Positions 29,438-32,801 of a stretch of DNA of 32,801 nucleotides are shown in pieces. Source of the DNA: CAYUCJ01 sp049282265. Lineage in GTDB: Bacteria > Desulfobacterota > DSM-4660 > Desulfatiglandales > Desulfatiglandaceae. Position 1 is the stretch's first letter; every line of letters starts with the position of its first letter. The DNA is taken from the NCBI GenBank assembly GCA_049282265.1, contig JBAPTR010000318.1, positions 1 through 32,801 of the forward strand, in the 5' to 3' direction. The position numbers and the translations under genes are program-made. Below the pieces are notes generated by a model that was not told where the DNA came from, did not search any database, and was given only the letters and a program-made list of their open reading frames with translations.

Positions 29438-31675
29438 TCAAATTATTTCTCCCTTCCCCTTGCCCGGCAGCAGTACCCTGAAACTACTTCCCCGGCCTAG
29501 CTCGCTCTCCACCTCTATGCGGCCGCCCAGACCAGCCACCAGTTCATGACAGATATAGAGGCCCAGTCCGGTTCCTTCTTTCGGGCCCTTTGTGGTAAAG
29601 AAGGGGTCAAAGATCTGTCTCACGACCTTTTCATCCATGCCACACCCATTGTCACTCACCTCGATGACCACCCCATTTTGCGAGGCATCGCCGGCCATCA
29701 CACCGAGTCGCAACCACGAATCTTCCTTGTCCGCAGCCGCGGCGGCATTGATCAGGAGATTCACCACCACCTGTTCCACCGCTTCCGGGTCGATCAGGAC
29801 CTGAGGCAGGTCTTCATCTACGGCCAATTCAAAAGACTTCACCCGCCTCTTGATCTCCCCCTTGCAAATGGAAATGGCCTTCTTTATGACCTCCATCAGG
29901 TCAACCCATCTTCTCTCTATCTTATCCTTTTTTCTGCTGAAATCCTTGACATTTGAAATGGTGAGGTTGATCCTCTGGGAACCGTGTTCCATGTTATCCA
30001 GGAGCCTGTAGATATCCTCCCTGAACTCGCCATAAGACATGCCAAAGGGTTCAAATGTTTCATGAACCGCAGCATAATCGTCGACGATCGGGAGAAGCTC
30101 TTTCAGGTAGTCTCGCAGTATGGGGATATTGAAGGAGATAAAGTTGTTGGGATTGTTGATCTCGTGCGCAATACCCGAAACCAGAAGGCCGAGAGATGTG
30201 AGCTTTTCACTTTGAACAAGCCGGTCCTCCATTACCTTTCGCTCGGTGATATCGTGAATGGTTCCCATCATGCTGACGGGCCTGTCCTGTTCGTCAAACG
30301 TGGCCTCGCCTCGTCCCTGTACCACCCGTTCAGAGCCATCGGGCAGGACAATACGGTGCACCACATCGTATGGGTCCTTCTCGTACAGACTTCTATCAAC
30401 AGCCCCGACTACGGACATCCTGTCATCCGGGTGAACAACATTCAGAAAATCCTGATAGGTGACCCCGGACTCACGGGGGGCCAATCCAAAGATACGCAAT
30501 ATCTCTTCAGACAAGGAGAGTTCGTCCTTTTCAATGTTCCAATCCCAGTTGCCCAGATGGGCGATGCGTTGGGCCTCGATCAGACGCGCTTCGTTCTTCC
30601 TCAGCGCCTCTTCAGTCGCTTTATGGTCTTTGACTTCCTTTCCCAGTTGTCGATTGGTGTCCAGAAGTTCACGCGTACGTTCTTGCACCTTCCGTTCCAG
30701 ATCGTCATGGGCCTTTTTCACTGCCTCTCCCGCCCGCTTGCTCTGGACGGCGATGGCGTAGATGTCTGCAAGCCGTTCCACCAGGGCCACATCCCGTTCA
30801 GTGTAGTCCCGATTGGAGTTGGCAAGGCAAATCTGACCCACCAGGGTATTGCCCACCAGGGCCGGTGCGGATATTAAACGGTTGATGGGTATATGGCCCT
30901 CCGGCGTTCCCGTGGACCTTGGATTCTCGGAGGGTGCATTGGTCAAGAGGGTCTCTTGGTTTTTTAGGACCCATTCGCGTAAACCGCCTGTCTTTTTGAA
31001 CACGATATTCTTGTCGGGAACCTTGCATTCGTCCCATACATCCCTCGTCAGGGTGGGACACACCAGGCTGTCCGTCTCCGGGTCGATGTACCCGACATAG
31101 CCATGTCTGCTTCCCGTAAGATTTTTTGCATGCTCAAGAACCCTACCGGAAATTTCTTCAATGGAGGTCAGTGTCAGGAGGGATCTTGACAGATTGGCCA
31201 TGCCGGCATTGACTCTGGATTCCCACGCCAGGTTCTCCCTCGCCTGGAAATGCTCGACGATGCGCCCCATCCGCTCGGCGACGGCATCCAGCAAGTCCCT
31301 TTCTTCCCTTAGAAAAGGGCCTTCGCAACTTCCCGGCTTTTCGTCAAGGTAACAAACCTCTATCGCCCCCCTGAGTTCACCATGGACAAAAATGTCGGCG
31401 TGTTGCCTCCAGGGCGTCTCTTTACAATTCTCCGTTTCCCATTTCCTTCCACCAAGTGTTATCCGGGCGCAGGCCACCTCGGGGTATTGCCAGGATGGCG
31501 GCAGAAGGTCCACCGCCTTCTGAAACATCTCCTCCGGGGAGGTATCTTCCCTCTCACGTAAATGGGAAATAGCGTAAAGGCACTTCAACTCCCTGACCCT
31601 TTTGGCAAGGTCCGGCGTCTTCAGATCTTTCGGGGACACTGACTGGCCTTTTGCACCACTGGCTTTTTCTTCCAT
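29438..31675 (-). CDS. Soluble multi-sensor histidine kinase (GAF-GAF-PAS)
   Basis: A 745-residue kinase without membrane helices. An N-terminal GAF-like sensor (about 25-145, RVRELKCLYAISHL start) is followed by a second GAF (about 165-315), a coiled coil (about 318-365, KAHDDLERKVQERTRELLDT) and a PAS/PAC domain (about 370-485, ending GTIHDITERK). The H-box is SGIAHEINNPNNF and the HATPase has N-box VVNLLINAAAAA, G1 DNGCGMD, F box FDPFFTT and G2 GTGLGLYI. An insert of about 45 residues separates the H-box helix from the second dimer helix. It likely senses a cytoplasmic or redox signal and phosphorylates the sigma-54 activator encoded directly downstream. Confidence 0.95.
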   Translation of the reverse strand: MEEKASGAKGQSVSPKDLKTPDLAKRVRELKCLYAISHLREREDTSPEEMFQKAVDLLPPSWQYPEVACARITLGGRKWETENCKETPWRQHADIFVHGELRGAIEVCYLDEKPGSCEGPFLREERDLLDAVAERMGRIVEHFQARENLAWESRVNAGMANLSRSLLTLTSIEEISGRVLEHAKNLTGSRHGYVGYIDPETDSLVCPTLTRDVWDECKVPDKNIVFKKTGGLREWVLKNQETLLTNAPSENPRSTGTPEGHIPINRLISAPALVGNTLVGQICLANSNRDYTERDVALVERLADIYAIAVQSKRAGEAVKKAHDDLERKVQERTRELLDTNRQLGKEVKDHKATEEALRKNEARLIEAQRIAHLGNWDWNIEKDELSLSEEILRIFGLAPRESGVTYQDFLNVVHPDDRMSVVGAVDRSLYEKDPYDVVHRIVLPDGSERVVQGRGEATFDEQDRPVSMMGTIHDITERKVMEDRLVQSEKLTSLGLLVSGIAHEINNPNNFISFNIPILRDYLKELLPIVDDYAAVHETFEPFGMSYGEFREDIYRLLDNMEHGSQRINLTISNVKDFSRKKDKIERRWVDLMEVIKKAISICKGEIKRRVKSFELAVDEDLPQVLIDPEAVEQVVVNLLINAAAAADKEDSWLRLGVMAGDASQNGVVIEVSDNGCGMDEKVVRQIFDPFFTTKGPKEGTGLGLYICHELVAGLGGRIEVESELGRGSSFRVLLPGKGKGEII

Positions 31676-31707
31676 GGGACCTCGGTCTTCTCAGCAACAG
31701 CTTTCAT

Positions 31708-31735
31708 GACATCAGGTCCTGTTCTCGCTGATGTC
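31708..31735. promoter_or_regulatory. Inverted repeat upstream of the GAF-PAS kinase gene
   Basis: GACATCAG (31708-31715) and CTGATGTC (31728-31735) are perfectly complementary 8-bp arms with a 12-bp spacer. They lie 33-60 bp before the kinase ATG at 31675. The position fits an operator of the kinase/regulator operon; a hairpin in the leader is the alternative. Confidence 0.5.
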
Positions 31736-31837
31736 CATCTACAATTGGTAAGTATGTATTTGTCGGATGAACCTCAATTATTTTGACTTATATTTTAAAG
31801 ATACCCATAACCAGCCCCAAATGCAAGGAGGTCCTAA

Positions 31838-31957
31838 TCATTGCCCTCCCACGCTCTCCCAGATCAGGACGCCATCCTTAAAGGAGGCATCCACATTGTC
31901 TGTTTCCACCTTGCAAGGCAGGTAAAAACTTCTTTGAAAAGGCCCATAGGCGCGTTT
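31838..31957 (-). pseudogene. Hsp20/alpha-crystallin C-terminal remnant
   Basis: On the minus strand this reads RAYGPFQRSFYLPCKVETDN, then VDASFKDGVLIWESVGGQ and stop. It matches the second half of the alpha-crystallin domain of small heat-shock proteins (typically YGSFxRxFxLP and A-x-F-x-DGVL). The N-terminal two thirds and the start codon are missing: upstream of about 31957 the frame no longer looks like Hsp20. The retained part is only about 39 residues and lacks the normal I-x-I tail, so no working chaperone is encoded. Confidence 0.65.
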
Positions 31958-32030
31958 TAGGGTTGAGGGGATTTGGTTGATAGTGGCAGGGAGCGCATTT
32001 TTCATCATTTATGTGTTTATTTTGTGATAG

Positions 32031-32339
32031 TTGAGGGCGGGTCGTGCGGTGGAGCATCAAAAATTCGACCTGTTCGCCCTTTTGCTCAACAATATCATTT
32101 TTCCAAAGGACGTCATGCCCGGTAGAACCAGCTTCAGGAAAGCGTTGCGGCTCGTTATACATCTGAAGGCAAGATACAAAACGCCCATCATCGGTCTTTA
32201 TGGACATCCAAAGGGTCCAGCTTACGCAAGACAGGCAATGCTTGCCGGAGCTGATTTCGCTTTTGAAATCCCGTGCAGTGGGGAAATTATGAGAGAAACT
32301 GTAAAGCAATGCCTGGATAGATCTTTGGTGAAAAAATAG
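32031..32339 (+). pseudogene. Receiver-like domain lacking its first strand
   Basis: About 95 residues match a receiver from strand 3 onward: FDLFALLLNNIIFP, YKTPIIGLYGHP, QAMLAGADFAFEIP, then VKQCL. The first strand with its acidic pair is absent, and the phospho-acceptor position appears to be Asn (LLNN). No ATG is available; TTG 32031 and GTG 32049 lack a good ribosome-binding site. It lies divergent to the Hsp20 remnant, which also lost its 5' end, with about 75 bp between them. This suggests one deletion across a divergent promoter. A functional pseudo-receiver remains possible. Confidence 0.6.
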
Positions 32340-32568
32340 TGGAATCGGCCGGGCAAAGGGTTGCGCTTCCGCTATGAGGGCCGCAAACACCAACGGGGAC
32401 TCTGATTCCGTCGCCTGTATCGCAGAGGCCGTCAGCGAGGAATCGAGCGATTCGTGACAATACGTAAAAGCGAAGCTAGGGAAATCATTTGACATAATTC
32501 CTTCAAAGGATTACTAAAAAACACAAAGTGTATTTTCCAATCGGACAAACCACGGGAGGTGAGGCATC

Positions 32569-32793
32569 TTGAAGAAGCCAGCACGGCTCAAGACAACAGC
32601 CCGCCTTTTTCCCGACAAGGAATCAGAAGCCACCACCGCTACCTCATTCACCAGTGAGGGCCGTATCACCGACCCCCTGCCCTATTGCCCTTCCGAGGAC
32701 AAAGAGTATCTCTCCAGTCACATCTTCAAGAAGGGCTTTGATCCATACCCGTCCCGTATCGAACCCCTGGAAAAAGCAAGCGAGGCACCTTAA
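32569..32793 (+). CDS. Small protein of unknown function
   Basis: A 74-residue frame with a TTG start. GGGAGGTG (32555-32562) precedes TTG 32569 at good spacing, and the codons favour G or C at third positions like the neighbouring real genes. The protein is polar, starts KKPARLKTTARLFPDKESEA, has single Cys and Tyr residues, and shows no membrane segment. The family is not recognised. The 229 bp upstream, after the receiver remnant, hold no gene that I can support. Confidence 0.5.
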   Translation: MKKPARLKTTARLFPDKESEATTATSFTSEGRITDPLPYCPSEDKEYLSSHIFKKGFDPYPSRIEPLEKASEAP

Positions 32794-32801
32794 ACAAAAC
32801 C

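Noticed and set aside
29984..30877. Plus-strand open frame of 297 residues
   Set aside because: Antisense to the GAF-PAS histidine kinase, which carries complete H, N, G1, F and G2 boxes.
31878..32495. Minus-strand open frame of 205 residues across the receiver and Hsp20 remnants
   Set aside because: Composition is not protein-like, and the Hsp20 and receiver segments read sensibly in other frames over the same DNA.
32340..32568. tRNA or small RNA after the receiver remnant
   Set aside because: No cloverleaf could be drawn and no promoter/terminator pair was visible.

Overview
The window looks like a chromosomal segment of a mesophilic anaerobic bacterium, most likely a Desulfobacterota (deltaproteobacterial) lineage. 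This is an inference from gene content: sigma-54 regulators with their -24/-12 promoters, a fused ADP-forming acyl-CoA synthetase/acetyltransferase, tandem universal stress proteins, a TauE/SafE transporter encoded with a multi-receiver phosphorelay, and a PEP-synthase-like phosphotransferase. No rRNA, tRNA, CRISPR array or intact insertion sequence was found.

Layout. (1) 1-1733: the end of a sensor kinase and a complete NtrC-type sigma-54 activator. (2) 1768-9737: a 23-bp palindrome, a consensus -24/-12 promoter and a long + strand set: UspA protein, broken disulfide reductase, cytidylate-kinase-like protein, STAS-like protein, CBS-ACT protein, tandem UspA protein, GAF histidine kinase, and an ADP-forming acetyl-CoA synthetase fused to a GNAT domain. 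(3) 9738-10730: gene wreckage (PiT/DUF47 and MntA/HepT remnants) and a hairpin repeat. (4) 10731-12143, - strand: acetyl-CoA hydrolase/CoA-transferase. (5) 12321-19186: a second palindrome plus -24/-12 promoter ahead of a second CBS-ACT and tandem-UspA pair, then receiver, dCache kinase, two receivers, TauE-type permease and a two-helix membrane protein. (6) 19187-22112: repeat element and a PEP-synthase-like protein with an unusual C-terminus. (7) 22113-24835: decayed DNA, AcuA-like and GNAT acetyltransferases, metallo-hydrolase. (8) 24883-27770, - strand: Ste24-type protease and several small proteins (membrane, KH, four-Cys, and a two-member unknown family). (9) 28061-31675, - strand: GAF-PAS kinase and a second sigma-54 activator. 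(10) 31838-32801: two genes that lost their 5' ends, and one small ORF.

How it fits together. Both CBS-ACT/UspA modules sit behind the same arrangement: a TTTACA-N3-TGTAAA palindrome about 107-119 bp upstream of a -24/-12 element. This is the geometry of an activator-bound enhancer and a sigma-54 promoter. The activator at 303-1733 ends 35 bp before the first palindrome and is the obvious candidate regulator. The controlled genes combine adenylate sensing (CBS, UspA), acetyl-CoA/acetate energy metabolism (ADP-forming synthetase, CoA-transferase) and possible protein acetylation (GNAT fusion, AcuA-like enzyme). I read this as an energy-stress regulon of acetyl-CoA metabolism, which is inference.

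A second theme is decay: at several places the start of one gene is joined to the end of the same gene or of an operon partner, as left by internal deletions. These joins should be checked against reads, because collapsed assembly gaps could look the same.
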